A stretch of DNA of 8,270 nucleotides from Hyphomicrobiales bacterium (GTDB lineage Bacteria; Pseudomonadota; Alphaproteobacteria; Rhizobiales; JALURZ01): the NCBI GenBank assembly GCA_027058735.1, contig JALURZ010000082.1:7573-15842 (forward strand), written 5' to 3'. Each line of letters starts with the position of its first letter. The first letter of the stretch is position 1. The notes under the pieces are model-generated. The model made no database searches. It worked only from the letters and a program-made list of their open reading frames with translations, and was not told where the DNA came from. Positions 1 through 6,758 of this stretch are shown here, piece after piece. The position numbers and the translations under genes are program-made.

Positions 1-1140
1 CTTGCCGATTTCGCCACAACCCGCCCCTCGCCCGATCACCCCGCCGGGCTCTATGGCAGCGATGCCCGGTTGCGCGCGCTCAATATCGTGAGTGCGAAAT
101 TCCGCATGACCCCTTTGAGCCCCGCCATTCCGGCCGACCTTGAACAGGGCGGATATATCAGCAAGGAGGCCGTGGCGCTGAAACCGTGGCTGCTGCTGGC
201 GGCGTTCGTCTTGTTGCTCATCGACGGCGTCGCCGTGCTGGCGCTGGGCGGCGCGCTGCGCCTTGCGCGGGCCGGCCAGGCCACGGCAAGCATCGCGCTG
301 GTGCTCGCCGCGACCATGTCGCCGCCAGCCGCGCGGGCGCAGGAGCAGCCCGGCGCCAAGCCCCTCAGCCCGGAAATGCAGCGCGCCCTCAAGGCGACCC
401 GCGAAACCCATCTTGCCTATGTGCGCACCGGCGACAGAAACGTGGATGCGATCAGCGAGGCGGGATTGCGCGGATTGAGCGATGTGCTGCGCGAGCGCAC
501 GGCGCTTGATCCGGGCAGTCCCATGTCGGTTGATATCGAACGCGATGAACTGACGTTTTTCCCGTTCATCTACTGGCCGGTCATCGCCGTCGCGCGCGCG
601 CCCTCGCAGGCCGCCGTCGCCAAGCTCAACGCCTATCTGAAGAACGGCGGCACCATCCTGTTCGATACCCGCGACAACCAGCAGTCCTTCGGCGCCACCG
701 TCTCCGATGACCTCATCACGCCGCAGACCCGGGCGCTGCGGCGCATTCTGGGGCAACTCGACATTCCGCCCCTCGAAGTGGTTCCGGCCGAACATGTCCT
801 GACCAAGGCGTTTTATCTGCTGCAAAGCTTTCCCGGGCGCTGGAGCGGCGGGCAGCTGTGGGTCGAGGCGCGCACCGGCGCACGCGACGGCACCGACGAC
901 GCCTCGCGATTGCGCGATGCCGACGGGGTGAGCGCGATCATCATCGGCTCCAACGACTATGCCTCCGCCTGGGCGGTGGACGCGACGCGGCGCACGATGT
1001 TCCCGGTCGTTCCCGGCGGTCCGCGGCAGCGCGAATTCGCCTACCGCACCGGCGTCAACATGGTCATGTATGCGCTTACCGGAAACTACAAGGCCGACCA
1101 GGTGCATATTCCAGCCTTGCTGGAACGGCTGGGGCAATAG
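1..1140 (+). CDS. DUF4159 domain membrane protein (BatA-type), C-terminal part, 5' end outside window
   Basis: The reading frame is open from the first base, so this is the last 379 residues of a longer protein; a TTG at 70 is not a credible start because family-like sequence (HPAGLYGSDARLRALN) lies before and across it. A membrane segment covers about residues 62-86 (KPWLLLAAFVLLLIDG), followed by a basic RLAR stretch and a second, signal-like hydrophobic segment at about 94-112 ending in ARAQ. DUF4159 then fills about 136-363, with the recognisable blocks THLAYVRTGDRNVD, FFPFIYWPV, NGGTILFDTRDN, HVLTKAFYLLQSFPGRW, AIIIGSNDY and GVNMVMYALTGNYKADQVH. Charge distribution puts DUF4159 in the periplasm. 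In alphaproteobacteria such proteins usually carry an N-terminal BatA region and sit after MoxR ATPase and DUF58 genes; that part is not visible. The fold of DUF4159 is related to class I amidotransferases, but no biochemical activity is established to my knowledge. The next gene follows after 9 bp. Confidence 0.93.
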   Translation, partial: LADFATTRPSPDHPAGLYGSDARLRALNIVSAKFRMTPLSPAIPADLEQGGYISKEAVALKPWLLLAAFVLLLIDGVAVLALGGALRLARAGQATASIALVLAATMSPPAARAQEQPGAKPLSPEMQRALKATRETHLAYVRTGDRNVDAISEAGLRGLSDVLRERTALDPGSPMSVDIERDELTFFPFIYWPVIAVARAPSQAAVAKLNAYLKNGGTILFDTRDNQQSFGATVSDDLITPQTRALRRILGQLDIPPLEVVPAEHVLTKAFYLLQSFPGRWSGGQLWVEARTGARDGTDDASRLRDADGVSAIIIGSNDYASAWAVDATRRTMFPVVPGGPRQREFAYRTGVNMVMYALTGNYKADQVHIPALLERLGQ

Positions 1141-1149
1141 GGGGCGGCG

Positions 1150-3249
1150 ATGCTGGATACCGTCACCTTCGCGCCGCTGATCCCGCTGTGGCTGCTGGGC
1201 GTTCTCGGCGCGGCGGCGCTGGCGCTGGGGGCGCTGCATCTGCGCCGTCATGTCGCCAACGGCGCGCTGCGCATCGCGGCCTTCGCCGCGGTGCTGGCCG
1301 CGCTCGCCAATCCGGTCATTCGCCACGAGGACCGCGACGCGCTGAGCGATATCGCCATCATCGTCGTCGATGAGAGCGACAGCCAGACCATCGATGGGCG
1401 CGCCGCGCGCACGGCGGCCGCGCGCGAAGCGGTCGCGAAACGGCTGAAGGATTTTTCCGACCTTGAGGTGCGCTGGGTCACCTACAGGCAGTCGGATGCC
1501 GGACCGGGCGGCGGCACGCAGTTGTTCAAGGCGCTGTCCGACGCCATGATCGGCGTGCCGCCCGAACGGTTCGCCGGCGCGCTGTTCATCACCGACGGAC
1601 AGGTCCATGACGTGCCAAAGGAGATCGGCAACGCCACCCGAAAAGCCCCGCTTCACGCGCTCATCACGGGGCGGCGCAAGGAGGCCGACCGGCAGCTCGT
1701 GATCGAGCAGGCGCCCCGTTTCGCCATTGTCGGCCAGCAGCGCTTCATCAGCCTGCGGGTGACGGAGACCGACGCCCTTGCGGGTGCATCGCCCCCGGGG
1801 CGCACGGTCAAGGTCACGGTCACGATCGACGGCAGGACTTCGCGGGACTATCAGGTGCCGACCGGCGAGCGCGTGAATGTGCCCCTCACCGTCGAGCATG
1901 GCGGGCAAACGGTCGTCGAACTTGTGGCGGAAGCCGCGCAGGGCGAACTGACCACCCAGAACAACCGCGCCATCGTCACCACCCAGGGCATCCGCGAACG
2001 CCTGCGGGTGCTGCTGGTATCCGGCGAGCCCCATGCCGGAGAGCGCACCTGGCGCAATCTTCTGAAGGCGGATGCGGCGGTCGATCTTGTCCATTTCACG
2101 ATTCTGCGCCCGCCCGAAAAACAGGACGGCACCCCGATCCGCGAACTGTCGCTGATCGCCTTTCCCACCCGCGAGCTTTTTTCGGAAAAGCTCGACGAAT
2201 TCGACCTCATCATTTTCGACCGCTATCAGCGCCGTGGCGTGCTGCCGCTGATCTATCTGGTCAACGTGGCGAAATATGTCGAAGACGGTGGCGCGGTGCT
2301 GGCCGCCGCCGGGCCGGCGTTCTCCACACCGCTCAGCCTGTACCGCACACCGCTTGCCGATGTGCTGCCCTCGATCCCCACCGGCGGGGTCATCGAACAG
2401 CCCTTCCGCCCGGCGCTGACCGAGAAGGGCCGCCGCCACCCGGTCACCCGCGACCTCGGCAAATCGGGCCCGGGACCGGACAAATGGGGGCGCTGGTTCC
2501 GGCTCATCGATTCCACCGCCGAGCGCGGCGATGTCGTGATGTCGGGGCCGCAGAACAAGCCGCTTGTCGTGCTGGCGCGCTATGGCAAGGGGCGGGTCGC
2601 CCAGTTGCTGTCCGACCATGCCTGGCTGTGGGCGCGCGGCTATGACGGCGGCGGGCCGCAAGCCGAACTGCTGCGCCGGGTCGCGCACTGGCTGATGAAA
2701 CAGCCCGACCTGGAGGAAGAAGCGCTCATCGGGCGTCAGAACGGCGCCGCGATCGCCATCGAACGGCGCTCCATGGCCGATACGGTGGCGCCGGTCGCCA
2801 TCACCGGTCCGGCGGGAAAGAAATCCGAAATCACCCTGAAGCCGGCCGGCCCGGGGCTGTGGCGCGGCACATTCTCACCGGGGCGCCCGGGACTGTTCCA
2901 ACTGGATGACGGCACGAAGTCGGCCATCGTTGCGGTCGGCGAACCGGACCCGCGGGAACGTTCCGACATGGTGTCCACGGACCGGAAGCTGAAGCCCGTT
3001 ATCGCCCAGAGCGGCGGCGGCGCGTTCTGGCTGCGCGATGGCCAGAGCGACCCCGGCGCGATCACCCTGCCGCGCATACGCCGGGTTTCCGCCGACCGGC
3101 GCGCGGCGGGCGCCGGCTGGCTCGGGTTTCGCCGCAACGAGGCGTTCATCGTCAAATCAGCCGACGAGCGCGCCCTCATCGCCGGCCTGCTCGCGCTCGC
3201 GGTCATCTTGTCATTGCTCGGCTTCACCTGGTATCGCGAGGGTCGCTAA
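1150..3249 (+). CDS. Large membrane protein with VWA-like MIDAS domain and degenerate class I amidotransferase-like domain
   Basis: The protein has 699 residues. The ATG follows the previous stop by 9 bp, and an AGGGGG ribosome site overlaps that stop, which suggests translational coupling. Two membrane segments lie at about 10-29 and 38-55 with LRRH between them, and a third at about 675-693 before a short basic tail (YREGR), so residues 57-674 are probably periplasmic. The first part of that domain resembles a von Willebrand A fold: IIVVDESDSQT gives D74-x-S76-x-S78, T123 could be the third-loop Thr, and FITDG gives D149, together a complete MIDAS metal site. A beta-rich stretch (about 185-280) follows, then an amidotransferase-like domain (about 284-520) with LRVLLVSGEP, DLIIFDRYQ, GGAVLAAAGPAF and YGKGRVAQLLSDHAWLW. 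The usual nucleophile Cys is absent where GGAVLAAAG stands. Homologues are usually annotated as hypothetical or glutamine amidotransferase-like membrane proteins next to DUF4159 genes. A role in assembling or monitoring envelope complexes with MoxR/BatA partners is inference. Confidence 0.92.
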   Translation: MLDTVTFAPLIPLWLLGVLGAAALALGALHLRRHVANGALRIAAFAAVLAALANPVIRHEDRDALSDIAIIVVDESDSQTIDGRAARTAAAREAVAKRLKDFSDLEVRWVTYRQSDAGPGGGTQLFKALSDAMIGVPPERFAGALFITDGQVHDVPKEIGNATRKAPLHALITGRRKEADRQLVIEQAPRFAIVGQQRFISLRVTETDALAGASPPGRTVKVTVTIDGRTSRDYQVPTGERVNVPLTVEHGGQTVVELVAEAAQGELTTQNNRAIVTTQGIRERLRVLLVSGEPHAGERTWRNLLKADAAVDLVHFTILRPPEKQDGTPIRELSLIAFPTRELFSEKLDEFDLIIFDRYQRRGVLPLIYLVNVAKYVEDGGAVLAAAGPAFSTPLSLYRTPLADVLPSIPTGGVIEQPFRPALTEKGRRHPVTRDLGKSGPGPDKWGRWFRLIDSTAERGDVVMSGPQNKPLVVLARYGKGRVAQLLSDHAWLWARGYDGGGPQAELLRRVAHWLMKQPDLEEEALIGRQNGAAIAIERRSMADTVAPVAITGPAGKKSEITLKPAGPGLWRGTFSPGRPGLFQLDDGTKSAIVAVGEPDPRERSDMVSTDRKLKPVIAQSGGGAFWLRDGQSDPGAITLPRIRRVSADRRAAGAGWLGFRRNEAFIVKSADERALIAGLLALAVILSLLGFTWYREGR

Positions 3250-3270
3250 AGCCTGCGCGCAAGGTAAAGC

Positions 3271-3341
3271 AATCCTTAACATTCAGGATTAACAGGCCGT
3301 TAATCCACTTTGGATTATGCCTGCAACTTGTTGAATGTTAA
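3271..3341. repeat. Cluster of nested, overlapping inverted repeats in convergent intergenic gap
   Basis: This AT-rich stretch lies between two convergent stops (3249 and 3377). It holds a perfect 10-bp inverted repeat TTAACATTCA (3276-3285) and TGAATGTTAA (3332-3341). Between those arms are GGATTAAC (3286-3293) with GTTAATCC (3299-3306), 8 bp around a 5-base spacer, and TAATCCA (3301-3307) with TGGATTA (3311-3317), 7 bp around a 3-base loop. The last two share 3301-3306, so as RNA they exclude each other. AATCC/GGATT occurs four times in alternating orientation (3271, 3286, 3302, 3312). No run of T follows any stem on either strand, so this is not a textbook intrinsic terminator, though a bidirectional terminator for the converging transcripts remains the simplest role. 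A protein-binding site or small structured RNA are alternatives. Confidence 0.75.
3289..3303. promoter_or_regulatory. Candidate CtrA box 1 (TTAA-N7-TTAA)
   Basis: TTAACAGGCCGTTAA has the spacing of the CtrA consensus TTAA-N7-TTAAC of alphaproteobacteria and is itself palindromic (TTAAC/GTTAA), so it reads as TTAA-N7-TTAA on both strands; the C after the second half-site is replaced by T. It sits between convergent genes, not upstream of either, so any regulatory target is unclear and it may be a by-product of the inverted repeats. Confidence 0.4.
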
Positions 3342-3353
3342 CGTTTCTTTAAC
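3338..3353 (+). promoter_or_regulatory. Candidate CtrA box 2 (exact TTAA-N7-TTAAC)
   Basis: TTAACGTTTCTTTAAC matches the full CtrA consensus TTAA-N7-TTAAC, 34 bp beyond candidate box 1. The first half-site overlaps the right arm of the 10-bp inverted repeat. The only reading frame just downstream on this strand is a trivial four-codon one (ATG at 3366), so no promoter target is evident. The match is exact, but TTAA pairs are more likely by chance in an AT-rich gap than elsewhere in this genome. Confidence 0.45.
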
Positions 3354-3376
3354 CTGAGAAACCGGATGAGGGCGGT

Positions 3377-3889
3377 TTAACTCCCGCACCGTCCCGGCGC
3401 CATCATGCCGCTTGCCCCGGCGAACGAACCGGGCTGCAATTCCTGGTACAGCAGCCTGTCGGGGTCCCAGGGGCCGGGCATTTCAAGGCGCCCCGCCGGC
3501 ACGACGGAAAAGCCCGCCTTGCCGTAATATGATGCATCGCCCACCAGCAGAACAAGCCGGTGGCCCTGACGTTTGGCGTGGTAGAGGCCATGAGCCATCA
3601 GCGCGCGCCCGAACCCCAGGCCGCGAACCGCCGGGGTGACCGCCAGCGGACCCAGCAGCAGCGCATCCGTCGCGCCGCCAATACAGATCGGCCAGAACCG
3701 GATGGTGCCGATGAGTGTGCCCGCATCGCGCGCGACAAGGGAGAGGCCGGGCACGGGCTTCGCGCCTTCGCGCAGCCGGTAGGACGTCTTGGCGCGCCGG
3801 CCCGGCCCGAATGCGCGGTCGAGCAGATGTTCGATGTCAGCGGAATCTTGCGGCGATTCCGCTTCGAGCAGGTAGGGGAAATCCAACAT
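3377..3889 (-). CDS. GNAT family N-acetyltransferase (YhbS-like)
   Basis: The protein has 170 residues, a usual length for a single-domain GNAT enzyme, which transfers an acetyl group from acetyl-CoA to an amine. The acetyl-CoA loop (motif A) is clear: GPLAVTPAVRGLGFGRALM at 80-98, with R89-G90-x-G92-x-G94. It is followed by RLVLLVGDASYYGKAGF (111-127), the motif B region typical of the YhbS/COG3153 type. The N-terminal part (AFGPGRRAKTSYRLREG) also suits this group. I chose the ATG at 3889 (MLDFPYLLEAES) because a TTG 28 codons upstream would add a Pro/Arg-rich stretch unlike the family and would run through the upstream palindrome. The Shine-Dalgarno sequence is weak. The gene converges on the VWA-like gene and diverges from the reductase. 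The substrate cannot be told; small-molecule or protein N-termini are both possible. Confidence 0.9.
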   Translation of the reverse strand: MLDFPYLLEAESPQDSADIEHLLDRAFGPGRRAKTSYRLREGAKPVPGLSLVARDAGTLIGTIRFWPICIGGATDALLLGPLAVTPAVRGLGFGRALMAHGLYHAKRQGHRLVLLVGDASYYGKAGFSVVPAGRLEMPGPWDPDRLLYQELQPGSFAGASGMMAPGRCGS

Positions 3890-3934
3890 GAGACGCGGCC
3901 CTGGCCAAAACAAACGAGACCCCGGCGCCGCCGC

Positions 3935-3970
3935 CCGAAACCGGCCAATCCATATGATGCCGGTTTTCGG
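3935..3970. repeat. Imperfect palindrome upstream of the GNAT gene, candidate operator
   Basis: CCGAAACCGGC (3935-3945) and GCCGGTTTTCGG (3959-3970) are inverted copies that differ only by one extra T, around a 13-base centre containing CATATG. It lies 46-81 bp upstream of the GNAT ATG and far from the reductase promoter, so it may be an operator for the GNAT gene or part of its leader hairpin. The uninterrupted core is 8 bp (AAACCGGC/GCCGGTTT). No regulator is encoded nearby. Confidence 0.4.
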
Positions 3971-4072
3971 CAACTGCTTTGAGCACGAAGGCGTGCGCCA
4001 GCGGCTCCGCGCGGGGGCGGAGATATCACGGCGTTCTCATCGTCGCCGGAGCTGGTGGAACCGCGATGTCAT

Positions 4073-4100
4073 TTGACAGCTTTTCGGGTTGCGTTATGGT
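4073..4100 (+). promoter_or_regulatory. Sigma70-type promoter for the glutathionyl-hydroquinone reductase gene
   Basis: A perfect -35 TTGACA (4073-4078) is followed after 16 bp by TATGGT (4095-4100), which matches the -10 consensus at four of six positions. Transcription would start near 4107, giving a leader of about 100 bases before the ATG at 4208. No comparable promoter was found on the opposite strand for the GNAT gene in this 318-bp divergent region. The rest of the region (3890-4072) holds the palindrome described separately and no convincing gene. Confidence 0.6.
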
Positions 4101-4152
4101 CTGCACCTAGCACGCCTGCAGGCAACGGGTCCAGCGCAAACGTGTGCCGGGT

Positions 4153-4175
4153 GGTCACGGGCGGTCACGGGCGGT
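4153..4175 (+). repeat. Short tandem repeat in the 5' leader of the reductase gene
   Basis: GGTCACGGGC occurs twice head to tail (4153-4162, 4163-4172), followed by GGT as the start of a third copy. It lies in the inferred untranslated leader, 33-55 bp before the start codon. It may be a chance duplication or a paired protein-binding element. Confidence 0.5.
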
Positions 4176-4207
4176 TTGGGGGCGGCGCAACGAATGGAAC
4201 CGTAATC

Positions 4208-5242
4208 ATGGGCATGCTGGTCGATGGCGTCTGGGTCACGGATGCGGCCTATGCCAGAAAGAGCGATGGCCAGTTTGTCCGCCGCCCATCGACCTTCCGC
4301 GACTGGATAACGCCGGACGGCAGCGCCGGGCCCGGCCAGCGGGCCGGTTTCAGGGCCGAGGCGGGCCGCTATCATCTCTATATTTCGCACGCCTGCCCCT
4401 GGGCCCATCGCACGCGGATCGTGCGCCGCGTGAAGAGGCTGGAGGACATGATCGGCCTGTCGGTCGTGCAATCGTTCATGGGCGAGGACGGCTGGGTGTT
4501 CGGCGATGAGCCGGGAGCCACTCGCGATACGCTCAACGGCGCGGACAAGCTGTCTGACATCTATCTGCTGGCCGATCCGGAATTCACCGGCCGGGTCACC
4601 GTGCCGGTGCTGTGGGATATCCAGGAAAAAACCATCGTCAGCAACGAATCGTCTGAAATCATCCGCATGTTCAATTCCGCGTTTGACGAGATCGGCGCGG
4701 ACCGCTCCATCGACCTCTACCCGCAAGACCTGCGCGCGGATATCGATGCCATCAATGCGTCCGTCTACGAGACCGTCAATAACGGGGTCTACCGGGCGGG
4801 CTTCGCCACATCGCAGCAGGCCTATGACGATGCGGTCCAGGCATTGTTCGCAACGCTTGAGCGGATCGAGCGGCGTCTCGCCACCCGGCGCTTTCTGCTC
4901 GGCGACACGATAACGGAAGCCGACTGGCGGCTGTTCACGACCCTGGTGCGGTTCGACCCGGTCTATCACGGGCATTTCAAGTGCAATCTGCGCGCGTTGC
5001 GCGATTACGGGAATCTCTGGCCCTACCTGCGCGATCTGTATCAGGTGCCGGGAATTTCAGAAACCGTGAATATGGCGCATATCAAAGCGCATTATTACGC
5101 CAGTCATCTTCGCGTCAACCCGACCGGCATTGTTCCCGCCGGCCCGATCCTCGATCTCGATGCGCCCCACGGCCGCGACCGGCTCAGCCAGCGCCCAGCA
5201 GCCGTGACACGTCGGCCGGCCAGCCCAGATAGAGCACGGTGA
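4208..5242 (+). CDS. Glutathionyl-hydroquinone reductase (Xi-class glutathione transferase, YqjG/ECM4 family)
   Basis: This cytosolic enzyme reduces glutathionyl-hydroquinones with glutathione, releasing hydroquinone and GSSG. The 344-residue product shows the family marks in order: MGMLVDGVW at the N-terminus, the thioredoxin-fold active site HACPWAHRTRIV with catalytic Cys63 in CPWAHR, the cis-Pro strand VPVLWD (132-137), NESSEIIRMFN (146-156) for glutathione binding, then the helical domain with ITEADWRLF (235-243), HFKCN (256-260), NLWPYLRDLYQ and HIKAHYYASH. The usual end NPTGIVPAGP...PHGRDRL is present by residue 326. I chose the ATG at 4208 because the frame upstream holds the promoter; GGAA sits 8 bp before it. 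The last 18 residues (327-344, rich in Pro and Arg) look like read-through past the usual family end, and this tail is exactly what overlaps the antiporter gene on the other strand. Such enzymes protect against quinones or help degrade chlorinated aromatics; nothing nearby indicates a catabolic cluster. Confidence 0.95.
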   Translation: MGMLVDGVWVTDAAYARKSDGQFVRRPSTFRDWITPDGSAGPGQRAGFRAEAGRYHLYISHACPWAHRTRIVRRVKRLEDMIGLSVVQSFMGEDGWVFGDEPGATRDTLNGADKLSDIYLLADPEFTGRVTVPVLWDIQEKTIVSNESSEIIRMFNSAFDEIGADRSIDLYPQDLRADIDAINASVYETVNNGVYRAGFATSQQAYDDAVQALFATLERIERRLATRRFLLGDTITEADWRLFTTLVRFDPVYHGHFKCNLRALRDYGNLWPYLRDLYQVPGISETVNMAHIKAHYYASHLRVNPTGIVPAGPILDLDAPHGRDRLSQRPAAVTRRPASPDRAR

Positions 5243-6188
5243 TATAGCTGACATAGCAGGCCAGGAAAAACGCCCCCTCGCGGCGGCTCAGCTTCTGGCC
5301 GCTCACCAGAACCGGGATCAGCACCAGAGAGGCCGCCAGCATGATCCAGACGTCAAACACGGCAATCTGGCCGCCCAGCGGGATGGGCGCAACCAGGGCC
5401 GCGCCGCCCAGCACCATGAGTATATTGGAAATGTTGCTGCCAACCGCATTGCCAAGCGCCATTTCGGGCTCGCCGCGCAAGGCGGCGATCACGGAAATGG
5501 CCAGTTCGGGCAGCGATGTGCCGATGGCCACAAGAGACAGGCCGATCACCGCTTCCGACACACCGAATGTGCGGGCAAGAGCGGAGGCCGCCTCGACCAG
5601 GGTGTCGGCGCCGAAGATGACCGCGCCGGTGCCGGCGATCAGCGCCGGCAAGGCGGCGACGAGCTCGGGCCGGATGCCGCTGAAATCCTCCACCTCGCGC
5701 GCGGTGAGTTCGGCGACACTGTCCGGGCCGCCCTCGTAGGGCGAACCGGTGCGCTCCGTAACATAGGAATAGACCACATAGGCGATGAACGCCGCGATCA
5801 TCGCGCCGCCCCAATAGGCATTGAGGGAGCCGGTGAACGTCAGCCCGGCGAGCAGTCCGGACACCGCCACGACCGTCAGGCCGTCGCGGCGGATCATTTT
5901 CATTTCCGACCGGATCGGGGTGATGACCGCCGCGACCCCGAGAATAAGCAGGATATTGGCGATATTGCTGCCGATAACCGTGCCGCTGACGATTTCGCCC
6001 GAGCCTTTGAGCGCGGCGCTGACCGCCACCGTCAACTCAGGCGCGGATGTGCCGAAGGCCACCACCGTCAGCCCGACCAGCAGGGGAGGTACGGAAAACC
6101 GGCGCGATATGGCCACAGCGGCACGCACCAGAATGTCGCCCCCGGCGATCAGCAGAACAAATCCGAACACGAGTTGCAGATAGATCAT
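5184..6188 (-). CDS. CaCA-family sodium/calcium antiporter (YrbG-like)
   Basis: The 334-residue inner-membrane protein exchanges cations, most likely Ca2+ for Na+ (K+-dependent or H+ variants exist). The internally duplicated alpha-repeats that define the family are both intact: GTSAPELTVAVSAAL (46-60) with GSNIANILLILG (73-84), and GTSLPELAISVIAAL (223-237) with GSNISNILMVLGG (250-262); the ion-coordinating acids would be E51 and E228. About ten hydrophobic segments are visible, with an acidic hydrophilic loop at about 143-172 between the halves. The start MIYLQLVFGFVLLIAGGDILVR fits homologues, but no Shine-Dalgarno sequence precedes it; the upstream bases on this strand read CTCCTCCC. The Nudix gene ends 73 bp upstream in the same direction, so co-transcription is possible. 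The stop lies inside the end of the convergent reductase gene (59-bp overlap). Confidence 0.95.
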   Translation of the reverse strand: MIYLQLVFGFVLLIAGGDILVRAAVAISRRFSVPPLLVGLTVVAFGTSAPELTVAVSAALKGSGEIVSGTVIGSNIANILLILGVAAVITPIRSEMKMIRRDGLTVVAVSGLLAGLTFTGSLNAYWGGAMIAAFIAYVVYSYVTERTGSPYEGGPDSVAELTAREVEDFSGIRPELVAALPALIAGTGAVIFGADTLVEAASALARTFGVSEAVIGLSLVAIGTSLPELAISVIAALRGEPEMALGNAVGSNISNILMVLGGAALVAPIPLGGQIAVFDVWIMLAASLVLIPVLVSGQKLSRREGAFFLACYVSYITVLYLGWPADVSRLLGAG

Positions 6189-6222
6189 GGGAGGAGCACC
6201 GCCGGGCGTTCAGGACATCGTG

Positions 6223-6240
6223 CCACCGAATCGCCGGTGG
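6223..6240 (-). repeat. Small inverted repeat between Nudix and antiporter genes
   Basis: CCACCG (6223-6228) and CGGTGG (6235-6240) form a 6-bp GC-rich stem with a 6-base loop in the 73-bp gap. No T run follows, so it is a weak candidate for a transcript-stabilising or attenuating hairpin, not a proven terminator. Confidence 0.35.
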
Positions 6241-6261
6241 GCTGGAAATTCGGCATATTGC

Positions 6262-6738
6262 CTACCACAGGACGTCGGGCGGCGCATCGTTGGATATTTC
6301 GGCAAGGCGGCGCCTGACGGCGGCAACGGTGGCGGCGGGCAACGCGTGTGCCGGGAAAAAACCGGTTTCCGCGATTTCCAGCGATTTGCGCGGCGGGTCG
6401 TTCGCCTGCACCCAGTCTTCGACAATGAACAGCGCCACATGATCGCGCGCGAAGTGCCGGAAATTGCCATAGACGCCAAACAGCGCCGGGCGGCCCTCCG
6501 CCCTGATGCCGGTTTCCTCAAGCAATTCCCGCACGGCCGCCTGTTCCAGGGTTTCACCGCCATCCACGCCGCCGCCCGGCAGATGCCACCCCGGCGCATA
6601 GGTGTGGCGCACCAGCAGCACGCGGTCCTGCTCGTCCCTCACAACGACCCGCACCCCCAGGGTCTGGCCGCGGGTCAGCCGCCACCAGGGCCGGGCAAGG
6701 CGTGTGAGCAGGGGCCAGAAAAATCGCGATGCACCCAT
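6262..6738 (-). CDS. Nudix hydrolase
   Basis: The 158-residue protein hydrolyses a nucleoside diphosphate linked to another group X. It carries a perfect Nudix box GX5EX7REUXEEXGU at 56-78: G56, E62, then R70 E71 and E74 E75 within RELLEETGI. The preceding WHLPGGG and the strand VRVVVRDEQDRVLLVRHTY complete the fold core. An N-terminal stretch of basic and aromatic residues (FFWPLLTRLARPWWRLTRG) is common in alphaproteobacterial relatives and might contact membrane; this is inference. I chose the ATG at 6738, 20 bp after the aminotransferase stop; a TTG at 6783 would add 15 residues and overlap that gene. The close spacing implies co-transcription with the aminotransferase. The substrate is unknown; nucleotide sugars, dinucleotides and oxidised nucleotides are all possible. 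Confidence 0.93.
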   Translation of the reverse strand: MGASRFFWPLLTRLARPWWRLTRGQTLGVRVVVRDEQDRVLLVRHTYAPGWHLPGGGVDGGETLEQAAVRELLEETGIRAEGRPALFGVYGNFRHFARDHVALFIVEDWVQANDPPRKSLEIAETGFFPAHALPAATVAAVRRRLAEISNDAPPDVLW

Positions 6739-6758
6739 GCCGGCCGGTTTCCGCCGGG

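Noticed and set aside
3250..3376. Chromosomal replication origin, suggested by AT-rich DNA with CtrA-like boxes
   Set aside because: No DnaA boxes were seen, the segment is only about 127 bp, and none of the usual origin neighbours is present.
3366..3380. Tiny open frame (ATG then three codons and stop) downstream of CtrA-like box 2
   Set aside because: Four codons with no ribosome site; no evidence of a gene.
3890..3973. Upstream TTG start for the GNAT gene (28 more residues)
   Set aside because: The added residues are unlike the family and run through the palindrome; the ATG at 3889 begins a normal GNAT N-terminus.
4055..4207. In-frame upstream extension of the reductase by 51 codons
   Set aside because: It includes the TTGACA/TATGGT promoter and tandem repeat, and reads as low-complexity sequence unlike the family N-terminus, which begins MGMLVDGVW.
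4094..4975. Minus-strand open frame of 293 codons opposite the reductase
   Set aside because: The plus strand encodes an unmistakable CPWAHR-type reductase with a promoter; the antisense product has no recognisable motif and would cover that promoter.
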